Of a stretch of DNA of 64,000 nt, positions 40,938 to 52,719 are shown one piece after another. Below the pieces are notes generated by a model, which saw only the letters and a program-made list of their open reading frames with translations, was not told where the DNA came from and made no database searches. The translations under genes were made by a program, and so were the position numbers. This stretch comes from Petrolisthes cinctipes (Eukaryota > Arthropoda > Malacostraca > Decapoda > Porcellanidae). The stretch is taken from contig JAWQEG010000136.1 in NCBI GenBank assembly GCA_033782935.1, positions 197,501 through 261,500 of the forward strand, read 5' to 3'. Each line of letters begins with the position of its first letter. The first letter of the stretch is position 1.

Positions 40938-43389
40938 TACACTCGCCGTCAGAAATTGTGTCCCGATCCCCTGGCAAGATGAATCGCAAACAGCCTAGCT
41001 TTGAACAACAAATGTGCGTCTGCCTACAACACACATTGGTTCAAATCATCAAAGCTTGGCTGGTTGCAATTCATCGTGCCAACGGATCAGGACAAAAATT
41101 TTGTTTATATAAAAAAAATTTATTATATAAATAATTTTTTTTATATATATATATTTTTTTTATATATATATATGTTACTGGACTGGAAGACCTACATCAC
41201 ACCACAACTGCTCGTTGCCTGGTTCGACCCCGAAAAGGATGCGAGGAGAGACCAAGACCTGGAGCCGTATTCACAAAAACAAAGTTCACTCTTAACTTAA
41301 AATTTTGTTCGTAAGCATTTATTCATGGCAAGGACTAGGACCCGGCACTGCTTCGAAATCTTAATAAAAGCTCACACAAATAGAATAGCAAAACCATTCA
41401 CTGCTTCGAAATGAACCTGAAACACTATGGTGAGGTCAGAATTGAAACATACGAGCAAGTTTTTTTATATAAAATTTTTTTTTATATAAAAAATTTTTTT
41501 TATATAAAATTTTTTTTTATATAAATTTTTTTTTTATATAAAATTTTTTTTATATAACATTTTTTTTATATAAAAACTTTTTTATATAAAATTTTTTTTT
41601 ATATACAAATTTTTTTTATATAATTTTTTTTTTATATAAAAACTTTTTTTATATAAAATTTTTTTTTATATAAAATTTTTTTTATATAAAATTTTTTTTT
41701 ATATAAATTTTTTTTTTATATAAAATTTTTTTTTATATAAAATTTTTTTTTATATAAAATTTTTTTTTTATATAAAATTTTTTTTTATATAAATTTTTTT
41801 TTATATAAATTTTTTTTATAAAAAAATTTTTTTTATATAAAATTTTTTTTTATATAAAATTTTTTTTTATATAAAATTTTTTTTTATATAAAAACTTTTT
41901 TTATATAAAATTTTTTTTTATATAAAATTTTTTTTTATATAAATTTTTTTTTTATATAAAATTTTTTTTTATATAAAATTTTTTTTTATATAAAATTTTT
42001 TATATATTTTTTTTTATATAAAATTTTTTTTTATAAAAAAAATTTTTTATATAAAAAAATTTTTTATATAAAAATTTTTTTTATATAAAAAAATTTTTTA
42101 TATAAAATTTTTTTTTATATAAAATTTTTTTTTTATATAAAATTTTTTTTATATAAATTTTTTTTTATATAAATTTTTTTTTATATAAAAACTTTTTTAT
42201 ATAAAACTTTTTTTTATATAAATTTTTTTTTTATATACAAATTTTTTTATATAAAATTTTTTTTATATAAAAACTTTTTATATAAAATTTTTTTTATATA
42301 AAATTTTTTTTTATATAAAATTTTTTTTTATATAAATTTTTTTTTATATAAAATTATTTTTTATATAAAAATTTTTTTTATATAAAATTTTTTTTTTATA
42401 TAAATTTTTTTTTATATAAAAATTTTTTTATATAAATTTTTTTTATAATTTTTTTTTTTTATATAAAAAAATTTTTTATATAAATTTTTTTTTTATATAA
42501 AATTTTTTTTTATATAAAAACTTTTTTATATAAAAACTTTTTTATATAAAATTTTTTTTTATATAAAATTTTTTTTTATATAAAATTTTTTTTATATAAA
42601 ATTTTTTTTATATAAAATTTTTTTTTATATAAAAATTTTTTTTATATAAAATTTTTTTTATATAATATTTTTTTTTATATAAAAATTTTTTTTATAAAAA
42701 AATTTTTTTATATAAAAAAATTTTTTATATAAAATTTTTTTTTATATAAAATTTTTTTTTATATAAAATTTTTTTTTATATAAAATTTTTTTTTATATAA
42801 AAAAATTTTTTATATAAAATTTTTTTTATATAAAATTTTTTTTTATATAAAATTTTTTTTTATATAAAAATTTCTTTTATATAAAAATTTCTTTTATATA
42901 AAAATTTCTTTTATATAAAATTTTTTTTTATATAAAAATTTTTTTTATATATTTTTTTTTATATAAATTTTTTTTATATATAATTTTTTTTTATATAAAA
43001 TTTTTTTTATATAAAATTTTTTTTATATAAATTTTTTTTTTATATAAAATTTTTTTTTATAAATTTTTTTTTATATAAATTTTTTTTTTATATAAAATTT
43101 TTTTTATATAAATTTTTTTTTTATATAAATTTTTTTTTATATAAAATTTTGTTTTATATAAAAAAAATTTATATAAATTTTTTTTTTATATAAATTTTTT
43201 TTTTATATAAAATTTTTTTTATATAATTTTTTTTTTATATAAAATTTTTTTTTATATAAATTTTTTTTTTATAAGGTTCGAACAACTGTGCGTATCCCTA
43301 CAACACACATTTGTTGGAATCATCAAAGCTTGGCTAGTTGCTATTCATCGTGCCAAGGGATCAGGGCACAATTTCTGACCGCGAGTGTA
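40938..43389 (-). mobile_element. TACACTCGCGGTC TIR element with giant AT array, copy 2
   Basis: 2,452 bp, TACACTCGCCGTCAGAAATT to AATTTCTGACCGCGAGTGTA. Inverted relative to 19102-22139, with matching subterminal and internal blocks (CTGGACTGGAAGACCTAC, GTTCGACCCCGAAAAGG). The AT array spans 41460-43274. A filler at 41255-41455 differs from copy 1. Confidence 0.9.
41460..43274. repeat. TATATAAAATTTTTTTT satellite-like array
   Basis: About 120 units of 14-17 bp, the reverse complement of the array at 19219. Almost no G or C. Confidence 0.95.
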
Positions 43390-43687
43390 CATACAATGTC
43401 TCCATATAAAGACAACAGAACCATAGTACTGTATATACCATGAATACAAATACTTACAGTAATCTATAATAATGTGTTGTTGTTGTTGTTATAGATGGAA
43501 GGAGGTCTCATACTTGTACAATTCCAGTTAATTCCAAAACTCCAGTTAATTCCAAAACTCTGTAACAAAAATATAACCAAATTAGTTTATAATTCTTACT
43601 AAATCTAATAATTATACAATTTATAATTTTTATAAAACCTAATAATTATAAAACCTAATACATACACAGGTGGATATGAAGCCAACT

Positions 43688-43815
43688 TATAATATTAATA
43701 ATATTAATAATAAAAATAATAATAATAAAAATAAAAATAATAATATTAACAATAATAATATTAATAATAATAATATTGAAAATAATAATATTGATAATAA
43801 TAATAATATCAAAGA
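43688..43815. repeat. AAT/AATATT array
   Basis: Reverse-complement counterpart of the array at 27490-27675, with matching flanks (TACACAGGTGGA, AGCCAACTTATAA). Confidence 0.9.
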
Positions 43816-43962
43816 AGGCACAGGAAAGGAGACAGACAGACAGACAGTGTGTGTGTGTGAAATAGAGAGAAACAGCTGTCTAACCTTACATAGAAAGTGT
43901 GAAAGAAGATGCATAGAGAAAGATAAAAGGTTAAGATTATATATGTAACTGCAATACAACAT

Positions 43963-44034
43963 TATTATTATTATTATTATTAAATGACTTGTGGGTGAAT
44001 TATTTAATGAATTTGGTGAGTAAACTATACAGTG

Positions 44035-44066
<32 letters not shown>

Positions 44067-44135
44067 ATGACTTGTGGGTGAATTATTTAATGAATTTGGT
44101 GAGTAAACTATACAGTGATTATTATTATTATTATT
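43963..44135 (-). repeat. Tandem of MITE segment and TTA arrays
   Basis: AATGACTTGTGGGTGAATTA, TGGTGAGTAAACTATACAG and (TTA)n repeated twice, from the interior of the CACAGTGG-end MITE. Confidence 0.85.
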
Positions 44136-44267
44136 ATTAGGTTTGTTGTTTTGTAATGATAAGAGTCACTTGGTAAACTATTCATTACAGTACATTCACA
44201 ATAATCAATTAATAACTTCTCTTTCCATATAACCTGTGTAAGAATTTCTGTGGCCAACTGTACATGG

Positions 44268-44631
44268 GTTGATTCCACAGTGGTATTGGTTTGTTAGCTT
44301 CCCAACCAACCAACCACACTTGTAAGGCTTCATTATTTTCCAAAAGGTGAGTATCCGTATTCACAAAATCTATCCAACAGTTAGATAATGATGATCACTG
44401 TATAGTTTACTCACCAAATTCATTAAATAATTCACCCACAAGTCATTTAATAATAATAATAATAATAAAAATAATAATACCAGTAATAATAATAATAGTA
44501 ATAATAATAACAATAATAATAATAATAATAACAATAATAATAATAACAACAACAATAATAATAATAATAATAACAATAATAATAACAACAATAATAATAA
44601 TAATAATAACAATAATAATAATAATAATAAC

Positions 44632-44670
<39 letters not shown>

Positions 44671-44790
44671 CACTGTATAGTTTAATCACAAAATTCATTA
44701 AATAATTCACCCAGAAGTCATTTACACGGCTAAAATTCTTTCGTTTGCGTGCTTACAAACCAATACCAACCACTGTGGAATGGACCCTAT
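44268..44790 (+). mobile_element. CACAGTGG-end MITE with AAT expansion
   Basis: GGGTTGATTCCACAGTGG to CCACTGTGGAATGGACCC, both ends intact. A 220-bp AAT/AAC array (44449-44670) lies between duplicated CCAAATTCATTAAATAATTC-type blocks. Confidence 0.9.
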
Positions 44791-44865
44791 ATATATACAG
44801 GCATCCCAGATAATATTATTGAAATGTTACCCAAAATAAAATATATTGGTAAAAAACATACATAC

Positions 44866-45606
44866 AGTTGGTGTCAAATATAATCATCCATATAGGGGTA
44901 ACACAGGTAAGAGTTTGACAGCTTCCCTCTGTTCCTTAGATGATAAACTTTACAATAAATAGGTTAACTACCATCTTTCAATTTAATACAAGCAGTTACA
45001 CACTACTTAAAACAATAACACACACACACACATACACAGGTTAAGTACCATCTTTTAATTTAATACAAGCAGCTACACACTATTTAAAACAATAACACAC
45101 ACACACACACACACGTTAACTACCATCTTTTAATTTAATACAAGCAGCTACACACTACTTAAAACAATAACACACACACACACACGTTAACTACCATCTT
45201 TTAATTTAATACAAGCAGCTACACACTACTTAAAACAATAACACACACACACACGTTAACTACCATCTTTTAATTTAATACAAGCAGCTACACACTACTT
45301 AAAACAATAACACACACACACACACGTTAACTACCATCTTTTAATTTAATACAAGTAGCTACACACTACTTAAAACAATAACACACACACACACACGTTA
45401 ACTACCATCTTTTAATTTAATACAAGTAGCTACACACTACTTAAAACAATAACACACACACACACACGTTAACTACCATCTTTTAATTTAATACAAGAAG
45501 CTACACACTATTTAAAATAATAAAATCATATATGTGAACGTGAAAACATTAGACAGTAAATTGTTTGAGATTCTCATATGTGGATGATTATTATTGACCA
45601 CGACTG
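44866..45606 (+). mobile_element. TACAGTTGGTGTC MITE with 65-bp tandem array
   Basis: TACAGTTGGTGTCAAATATA to TTATTGACCACGACTGTA. Inside, a unit of about 62-67 bp (GTTAACTACCATCTTTTAAT, ACAAGCAGCTACACACTAC, AATAACACACACAC) is repeated eight times, with only the CA length varying. Confidence 0.9.
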
Positions 45607-45856
45607 TACATAAATACATATACGAGGCCTTCATCTCCACACTGGAGGTAGCCTCGTCACGTCACACACCCTCCCAAACACATAATAATATACATACATA
45701 CACACACACGTACTACATCTCAACCCCCCGATATTAAAGTAATGAAAAAATGTTAAACTTGTCTATTACAATTACAAAGAGACTGTCTGTGTAAACTTAA
45801 CTGTAAAGTGAAGAATATTGATGGTGTTGATGATAGTGTGATACCAATATGTGTTA

Positions 45857-46080
45857 GGGGGGGTGCAGGAGTAGGGGACAGGTTTGGGGGACAGCTATCC
45901 CATTGACACACTGCTGGCTATGTTGTCAACACCACTAAAGGGGTGCGGGGGTAGGGGGACAGGGTTCGGGTGGGTATAAAGCCTGTCCCCTATTCCTGCA
46001 CCCCCTTAACCACCCCCTCCAAGCCTGTCCCCCCACTCCCACACCCCCCTAAAGCCTGTCCCCCTACTTCCGCACCCCCC
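45857..46080. mobile_element. GC-rich TTAA element copy
   Basis: GTGTTAG-GGGGGGTGCAGGAG to CGCACCCCCC-TAACAC. The flanking AATATGTG and CACATATT are mirrored. Tetranucleotides at the borders are TTAG and CTAA. Confidence 0.82.
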
Positions 46081-46095
46081 TAACACATATTGTGT

Positions 46096-46384
46096 TGTAC
46101 AGTCACAGACAATAATATTCATCTACATTGGGTTGACTCATGTAAATGTTTGACAGCTTCCCTCTGTTTCTTTCTCTCTCTCTCTCACTATCTCTATCTA
46201 ACTCACTATCTATCTATCTGGTTCTAATAAATAGTTTAATTACCATTTTCTATTTCACTACAAGCAAATACTGACTAGTTCAACAACAACAAAAAATTCA
46301 TAATAACAAAACATGAAAATATTCAATAGCAATTTGTTTGAGTTACCTATGTGTGGATGATTAATTATTGTCCGTGACTGTACA
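46096..46384 (+). mobile_element. TACAGTCACAGACAATAAT MITE
   Basis: GTACAGTCACAGACAATAAT to ATTATTGTCCGTGACTGTAC. Contains a CTAT/CTCT microsatellite (46170-46220) and the AACAAAACATGAAAAT block. Confidence 0.82.
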
Positions 46385-47600
46385 TAGACACAAGATCATT
46401 GATATGGAATAAAGTTGGGGCCAAAATTGATATCTTGCAATATTTAATGCCAGCAGAATTTATTGAGTGAAAATGATGAGAGTAAAAACCATCTACCATT
46501 ACTCATATTTTCCTGTCTTGAAGATAGATTTAATATTAATATACCTTGGTATGAAATAACCAATAAATATTTACTTACTTACTCTCTCTAGTAGGCTCTC
46601 AATATAAGATGAAAATACATTTATCACTATCTTTTGAACACACACACACACCATTACCATAATAATATTCTTGTACTGAAATCACACACACTGTTTGACT
46701 GTTGTTGCCAAGATGAAAACACACACATACATACATATACGAGGCCTTCCTCACACACCCTCCCAAACAAAATGCCAAACCGTAGATCCCCCCCGCCCCC
46801 ACCACATCACAACCCCCCTAATCCCTGTTGGAGGAGGGAGCAGCCCCCCACATCTCCTTGTGGCACTACAAGTGTCGTTTTATTATTGTCCAAGTGGGCT
46901 TGGAGCACAGCACTATCTGACAACAAAAACAGACCAGATACGTGGAGCCCAACAATTGTCTTGCCCAAGGTGCCCAACCAAAATAATAGCCCAAAAATTA
47001 TCATTTGACGGAATGGTGATATCATAGGAAAGCAATAAAAGGGTTAATATTAGGAATACACTTTGGTAACATTTAAAATAACCACAGAGAAGGCCAACTC
47101 ATCTCCAAATAAAATCATCACAATTATAATATAGGTACCCAACAGCCTCATATCTCCAGTTTAGGTGGAGGGGAAAAAACAACAAAAATTGGACACTTAA
47201 TTATTAATGAAAACTTGATGGCCATTATACCAGTCCTCACATGTTGAAATTTCATCCATGATTAGGTATATGTTAGGTAAAGAATCATTTAACTGAGTAA
47301 CCACATTTTTCTTTAATAATAAATATTATTTACATTAAGACTTCTGCAGCAGTGTAAGCACTGGTAGAAAATTGTAAGTAGGCTCCTAGTAAAAAATTGC
47401 AAGTTTGATTACTTATAAATAATCCTTTAAATTTTGTCTTCCATAATAATATGTACAAAAATTATCCAAGCAGCCAATACCTCCTTAAATAATACTACAA
47501 CATCTTATTACATAATTATTTTTGTTTATTTGGCACTGATTGCAAGTTACATGTACTAATTAAGCCAATATCAATTATCTGTGGTCCATATTGTTGTTGT
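46385..47600. other. Low-repeat interval, no gene recognised
   Basis: About 1.2 kb without large tandem arrays. A GAGGCCTTCCTCACACACCC phrase also occurs near 45630. Short frames on both strands around 46750-47030 have no recognisable motif, and an AATAAATA followed by (TTAC)n near 46560 may be the tail of an unidentified retroelement. Confidence 0.5.
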
Positions 47601-48110
47601 CAGGTGACTACCAAGCAGCACCAACACTGTTACCAAGCAGGGGTTGCTTTGGATACAAAGACGGCTTGGTTTTAACGGCTACCGCTTGGCACGGCTTCGT
47701 ATCCAAGCGACCCACAAAAACAGTACAGGGCAGGCTCGCTTGGTGAAAACCAAGTGAGCTTGGTGTTGCTTGGACAACCAAAACCCAACAAAGGGGTACA
47801 GTCATGTTTACATCCATAGTAAGGATTGATAACAAAAACTGGTTTATCCCTACCACTTCACTACAGGGTAAACTCTCCCTTCACTTCATACACTTACCAT
47901 TATTGTATTATGAGGTAGTTGGTATTGTTGTGAAGGTAATGGGTGTCATCCTCTATTCAAAACTGATAAAGCTGTGAAAATCCAATGTATTGTGTCACCA
48001 TACATACATCCTGAAAAAACATATATAGATTAGTACTGCACTCTTACATGTTAACTCAATACTATGGGTAATATACAAGAACATTGACGGTATTAATGAT
48101 GGTAAGGTAC
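47601..48110. other. Interval with CAAGCAGG/CTTGGT internal repeats
   Basis: Contains AGCAGGGGTTGCTTGG-like and GCTTGGTGAAAACCAAG short inverted phrases (47620-47800), possibly a decayed foldback element. Nothing else recognised. Confidence 0.4.
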
Positions 48111-48524
48111 CAGTATAATGTTGGACTCCATATATAAATTATTAATGTACTGTATACAGAGTATGTAAAGGAGAGAAACATGAGGGATAGTAGGGATGGA
48201 CCAAGTAAGGAGGGAGTGTTGGAACAGGGACAACTGGAGACACTTCTGCCGTGGCCATCCCCTTGGAGGGAGTGAGGTTATAAATACACTGTTACATATT
48301 AACTCAATACTATGGGTAATATACAACAACAATGGTATGATGAATTATACAAATTAGTATTATACTGATACATGTTATCTGAAGACAATTATTAATACAA
48401 TAAATCCTCACTAATAAATATATATCATTGTTAATGATATAATATAACATATATGTTAGCCTAATGTTAATGAATAATGCAACACTACATGGAGTCACAT
48501 TGGTAATACTGTGTCAGTGTAGCC

Positions 48525-48655
48525 AGGGTAGTTGACCAACAGCTGGACCCATCACATCACCTCGGAAAAATCCCAGACGTTTTCTGGTGGACTCGAACCT
48601 GGGCCCTTACCATTCACAGTCCATCACTTTATCCACTCTGCTACTGTCTCCCATC
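48525..48655 (-). mobile_element. tRNA-derived SINE head
   Basis: On the minus strand 48653 to 48585 reads as a tRNA-like sequence. It has an A box TAGCAGAGTGG (48633-48643) and a B box GGTTCGAGTCC (48589-48599), with TGGGAGACAG as the 5' edge. The B box matches GGTTCGANTCC exactly and the A box fits TRGCNNAGYGG. Downstream, AGAAAACGTCTGGGATTTTTC and AGCTGTTGGTCAACTACC form the non-tRNA body. There is no matching acceptor stem, so this is a SINE rather than a tRNA gene. RNA polymerase III transcription is the expected mode. Confidence 0.8.
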
Positions 48656-48764
48656 ACCATTATTCTGCCAATAAAGTTAATTAATTCAAAACACTATTAC
48701 GCTATATATAAATGTTGGGTATAGACATGGTAATTTGAGTTTTATACAAAATCAACTTCAAAAT

Positions 48765-49136
48765 TGGTTGGTATTGGTTTGTAAGCACGCAAACGAAAGA
48801 ATATTAGTCGTGTTAATGACTTGCGGTTGAATTATTTAATGAATTTTGGTGAGTAAACTATGCAGTGATTATTATTATCTAACTGTTGGATAGATTTTGT
48901 GAATGTGGATACTCACCTTTTGGAAAATAATGAAGCCTTACAAGTGTGGTTGGTTGGGAAGCTAACAAACCAATACCACTGTGGAATCAACCCTAAAATA
49001 ATGAAGCCTTACAAGTGTGGTTGGTTGGGAAGCTTACAAACAAATATCACAGTGGAATCAACCCTAAAATAATGAAGCCTTACAAGTGTGGTTGGTTGGG
49101 AAGCTAACAAACCAATATCACAGTGGAATCAACTCT
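48765..49136 (+). mobile_element. CACAGTGG-end MITE with tandem right ends
   Basis: TTGGTTGGTATTGGTTTG through ACCACTGTGGAATCAACCC, followed by two extra tandem copies of the last about 70 bp (AATAATGAAGCCTTACAAG to GTGGAATCAAC). Confidence 0.85.
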
Positions 49137-49183
49137 AAGACAGCATCAAAGTTATCTGATATGGTATCTGACTTAGCAATTAA

Positions 49184-49338
49184 AGGGGAAATTTTGTGTT
49201 GGTAAATCTGGAGCAACTGAATCCTCCAAACTATTCCAAGCAACAACAGAACACCATTACTTTTGTTCTTCTGGTTCTGTTTCCTGACATACTTTGGAGG
49301 AATCAAGGCACTCCAATGTAACAAAAAAGAATTACCAC
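49184..49338 (-). mobile_element. 156-bp TTAA element copy
   Basis: TTAA at 49180-49183, standard core in reverse orientation, right border degraded (AATTACCACATC). Confidence 0.82.
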
Positions 49339-49419
49339 ATCAAACCCCTTCCACACGAGAGGCAAAAGACGACGAGAAGACACTTTGACCAATTTTGTGG
49401 GTGGGTAGTGGGCACGAGA

Positions 49420-49427
49420 GAGAGACA

Positions 49428-49459
<32 letters not shown>

Positions 49460-49562
49460 AAGTGTGTGTGTGAGTGAGTGAGTGTGTGAGAGTGTGAGTG
49501 TGTGTGTGAGAGAGAGAGAGAGAAAGTGAGTGTGTGTGAGAGTGTGTGTGTGTGTGTGTTAT
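49420..49562. repeat. TG/GA mixed microsatellite
   Basis: Alternating GTGTGTG and GAGAGAG blocks. Confidence 0.95.
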
Positions 49563-49916
49563 ACAAGTGCTAACTACTGTATCACATTTACTTAAGTCAT
49601 ATCATAACCTAACCTAATACTTCTATAATGTTACTTTTTCACTAATATAAAGTAAAATTTCTCTTGGTTATTTCTAACATTATGAATTAGATTATGTCCC
49701 AACTTCAACTTTAACATTAAAAAGTTAACAAACTCTCTCCTTCAACTCTTAATATATATAAAGGGAAGACTCACCTTCATCCCTGTCATCTCCTTGTCTA
49801 ACTTTTACAATTCTTTCCATTCTTCCATTCCCTCAACCTTTTTTTCTTCTCCTTCTCAGCATGCCTTTCTTCCTTTTCAAGATTCATATCAGTCTGTTGA
49901 AGAAATATCATATTAA

Positions 49917-50073
49917 TTGGGGTAATTCACTTTAGTTATATTGGAGTGTCCTGATTCCTCCAAAGTATGCCAGGAAACAGAACCAGACCAACACAAATAT
50001 TAGTGTTGTGTTGCTTGGAAAAATAGTTTGGAGGAATCATTTGCTCCAGATTTCCCAACACTGTACTTCCATC
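49917..50073 (+). mobile_element. 156-bp TTAA element, intact copy
   Basis: 157 bp between TTAA at 49913-49916 and 50074-50077, with GGGGTAATTCAC at the left. Confidence 0.87.
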
Positions 50074-50106
50074 TTAATTAATGTCTAACTAGTATCCTGA
50101 AATCAA

Positions 50107-50140
<34 letters not shown>

Positions 50141-50261
50141 TTAGATAAATAAACATCAACAATACATTTTTGTATTATCTCCAAAAGCCAAAACTCTGAA
50201 TAATAAGATTGTTATCTAAAGAATTAAATAATTAATAATTAAATAATTAATATTTATCTGG

Positions 50262-50733
50262 ACTGGGACAGACTACCGGGATTTAACCTGGTCAAACTAC
50301 CGGGACCTAACCGTGGTAAAGTACGGTATAGGAAATGACCGGGGCAAAATACTGGGACCTAGCCGGATCTGGCAACACTGCTACAAAACGGTAATTCTTT
50401 CAATAAATACCGTATTTTGCCCCGGTCATTTCCCGGTAGTTTGACCAGGTTATTTCCCGGTAGTTTGTCCAGGTTATTTCCCGGTGGTTTGCTGTGGTCT
50501 AGGTTAGGTTAGGTTAGGTAAGGTCAGGTTAGGTCAGGCTAATTTCAAAATGCCCCATTTGAATATGGAAATTTGGAAATATCTAGGAAATTTTGTGGGG
50601 GAAATGCCATAGAAAAAAAAAAAAATCTTAGAATGGTCTAAATAAGTCTAAATAGTCTTAGAATGGTCTAAATAAGTGGGTAATGAAGGTAGAAAAACCG
50701 TACACAATAACGGTAATTCTTTCAATACTTACC
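50262..50733. mobile_element. Two truncated hAT-like TTAGG MITEs, tail to tail
   Basis: A left-truncated plus copy ends AATTCTTTCAATAAATACC at 50411. A minus copy truncated at its start begins immediately after (GTATTTTGCCCCGGTCATTT) and ends TTCTTTCAATACTTACC at 50733. Contains TTAGG/TCAGG units at 50497-50540. Confidence 0.8.
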
Positions 50734-50924
50734 CAAACCAATTTGTACATCGGTCACAATGATGGTTAGTATTTGGGTTAGATAGAGGTGAGGATAGAGG
50801 TTAGGAAAGAGGTGAGGTTAGAGGTGAGGTTAGTATTTGGGTTAGATAGAGGTGAGGATAGGCTAACATTTAAGGGGAGTAAGGAAGTTGACTGGTGAGT
50901 GTTTGTGTTTGTGTTGTTTCCACC

Positions 50925-51500
50925 AACAAATATTTGTTGCAGTGAACAATGTGAAGACTTACAACATTTTATATTGCATTGTGCACAATATCAAAATATA
51001 AGAAATAATTACAATCTCTTTCAACAACCATATAAAGAAAACTGGGTAAATATTGAATGAATTACCGTTTTTGGGTACGGTTTTTCTACCTTCATTACCC
51101 ACTTATTTAGACCATTCTAAGACTATTTTCTTCTATGGCATTTTCTCCGCAAATGCCCCATTTCCAAGATAGGGCATATTCAAATGGGTCATTTTGAAAT
51201 TAGCCTGACCTTACCTGACCTGACCTAACCTAACCTAGAACGCATCAGACTACCGGGACCTAACCTGGGCAGACTACCGTGACCTAACCTGGGCAAACTA
51301 CCGGGAAATAACCGTGGTAAAGTACAGAAAATTACCGGGGCAAAATACTGGGACCTAGCCGGATCTGGCAACACTACTACAAAACGGTAATTCTTTCAAT
51401 AAATACCGAAAACTGACTGGCAGATTTACTCTTTGCTGAAATTATAGATAAGGAAGAAATCAAAATCATTATATAAAATTTTTGGAGAGAGAGAGAGAGA
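50925..51500 (+). pseudogene. LINE C-terminus split by a MITE
   Basis: Before the insertion the frame reads CSEQCEDLQHFILHCAQY, then NIRNNYNLFQQPYKEN, a C-x3-C...H...C knuckle. After 51408 the same frame resumes as LADLLFAEIIDKEEIKIII and NFWRER. Two in-frame stops show it was already decayed. The break coincides with the target duplication of the element at 51045-51407. This tail is typical of non-LTR ORF2 proteins. Confidence 0.78.
51045..51407 (+). mobile_element. hAT-like MITE with CCTAA repeats, copy in LINE fossil
   Basis: 363 bp flanked by perfect GAAAACTG duplications (51037-51044 and 51408-51415). Ends GGTAAATATTGAATGAATTA and TTCTTTCAATAAATACC. Same interior as copy 2 at 11103. Confidence 0.93.
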
Positions 51501-51544
51501 GAGAATAAGAAAAGCAAATCACATAAAGAAAAACAAAGCTCAAC

Positions 51545-51722
51545 CACAATATTATTATCTGAGTAAACTATAGTGATTATTATTATTATTATTGGTATTA
51601 TTATTATTATTATTATTGGTATTATTATTGTTATTGGTATTATTATTATTATCATCTAACTGTTGGATAGATTTTGTGGTTGGTTGGGAAGTTTACAAAC
51701 AAATACGACTGTGGAATCAACC
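51545..51722 (-). mobile_element. CACAGTGG-end MITE, right half with ATT array
   Basis: (ATT)n with GGT interruptions, then CATCTAACTGTTGGATAG, GGTTGGTTGGGAAG and CGACTGTGGAATCAACCC. Confidence 0.8.
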
Positions 51723-51773
51723 CAAAAATAATGAAGTCTTACCCAGTGTGGTTGTCAGAATTTATTATAGCCG

Positions 51774-51891
51774 TATTCAAGAACATCCGTGGTGTATACG
51801 ATGGTGTGGTACGTACGACGGGTCTGTTGTTTGTCTATGGACCCATCGTATTGGTACCATGCATCGTATACACTACGAACCTTCTTGAATA
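51774..51891. mobile_element. TATTCAAGAA palindromic MITE, copy 2
   Basis: 118 bp, TATTCAAGAACATCCGTGG to the inverted GTTCTTGAATA-type end, mirroring 9978-10096. Confidence 0.85.
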
Positions 51892-52163
51892 GCATATAAA
51901 CAAATGGACTTAGACTTATGTACCATGCTGTTTCTCTCTATGGCCAAAAATTTACCTTAAATTTCCACAGATTATAAAAAAGTTTACCTTAAATTTCCAT
52001 AGATTATCCAAAAATTACCTAAGATTTTTCCAGATTTAATGGGTTACTTGCCGATTTTCCTTAAATTACCTTTTCCATTCCCTTAAATAATCCCAAAATT
52101 ACGATAGTCTAGGGTAATTACCTTAAGAATGAGAACACTGCTACCGGTCGAGACAGGCAGGCT

Positions 52164-52470
52164 TGCCAACTAGAATTTTCTTAAGGCGCTAAACTTATTA
52201 CTCCCGAAAAGCGCTAACTAAAAAGGCGCTATTTTTGATAAACATCCCACAAAACCTTCTGATTGTTATTTATTTATTACTCTTTATTATGTCAGGACTC
52301 TGAAATAATTAAAACCGCCAAGAAATACGCAACAAAAACACAGAAAAACAGCTGCCAAATGTCACTAAAGCCAAATTGTAAGAGCTATATTGTTCTATAA
52401 AATGACGAATCTAGCAACAAAAGCGCTAAATTGGCAACTTTGGAACTTGCACTGCTGACCTGCCCAAGCT
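52164..52470. mobile_element. GCGCTAAA-ended element
   Basis: GGCTTGCCAACTAGAATTTT and AAGGCGCTAAAC at the left; AAAAGCGCTAAATTGGCAAC at the right. The TTGCCAA ends recall hAT termini. AT-rich, non-coding. Confidence 0.6.
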
Positions 52471-52719
52471 TGGACAATCTCGATTTTATTACCAAATTAT
52501 TATTATTATTATTATTATTCCCACAGAGATAATTAATTAAAATGATAAAATAAATTATAAATCTATGTTTCAAAACTTTATATAATTAACTTTTATCTGA
52601 ATCAAAATATATATTAACAAAAAAAAAAGTCGATGTTTTCAAGTGTGACGGGGATTCGCCATATTTAAACCCACGAGTGAATATATACGACATTATTTAT
52701 TATATCAAAATTTAACGTA

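Noticed and set aside
41218..41232. GTTCGACCCC resembling a tRNA B box (also near 21875)
   Set aside because: No A box at proper spacing and no T-arm pairing; present inside the TACACTCG element filler.
44370..44710. Poly-Leu, poly-Ile and poly-Tyr frames
   Set aside because: Translations of AAT/TTA microsatellites.
46695..47027. Overlapping 110- and 124-codon frames and a minus-strand 72-codon frame
   Set aside because: No recognisable domain, overlapping on both strands, starting in CA repeats.
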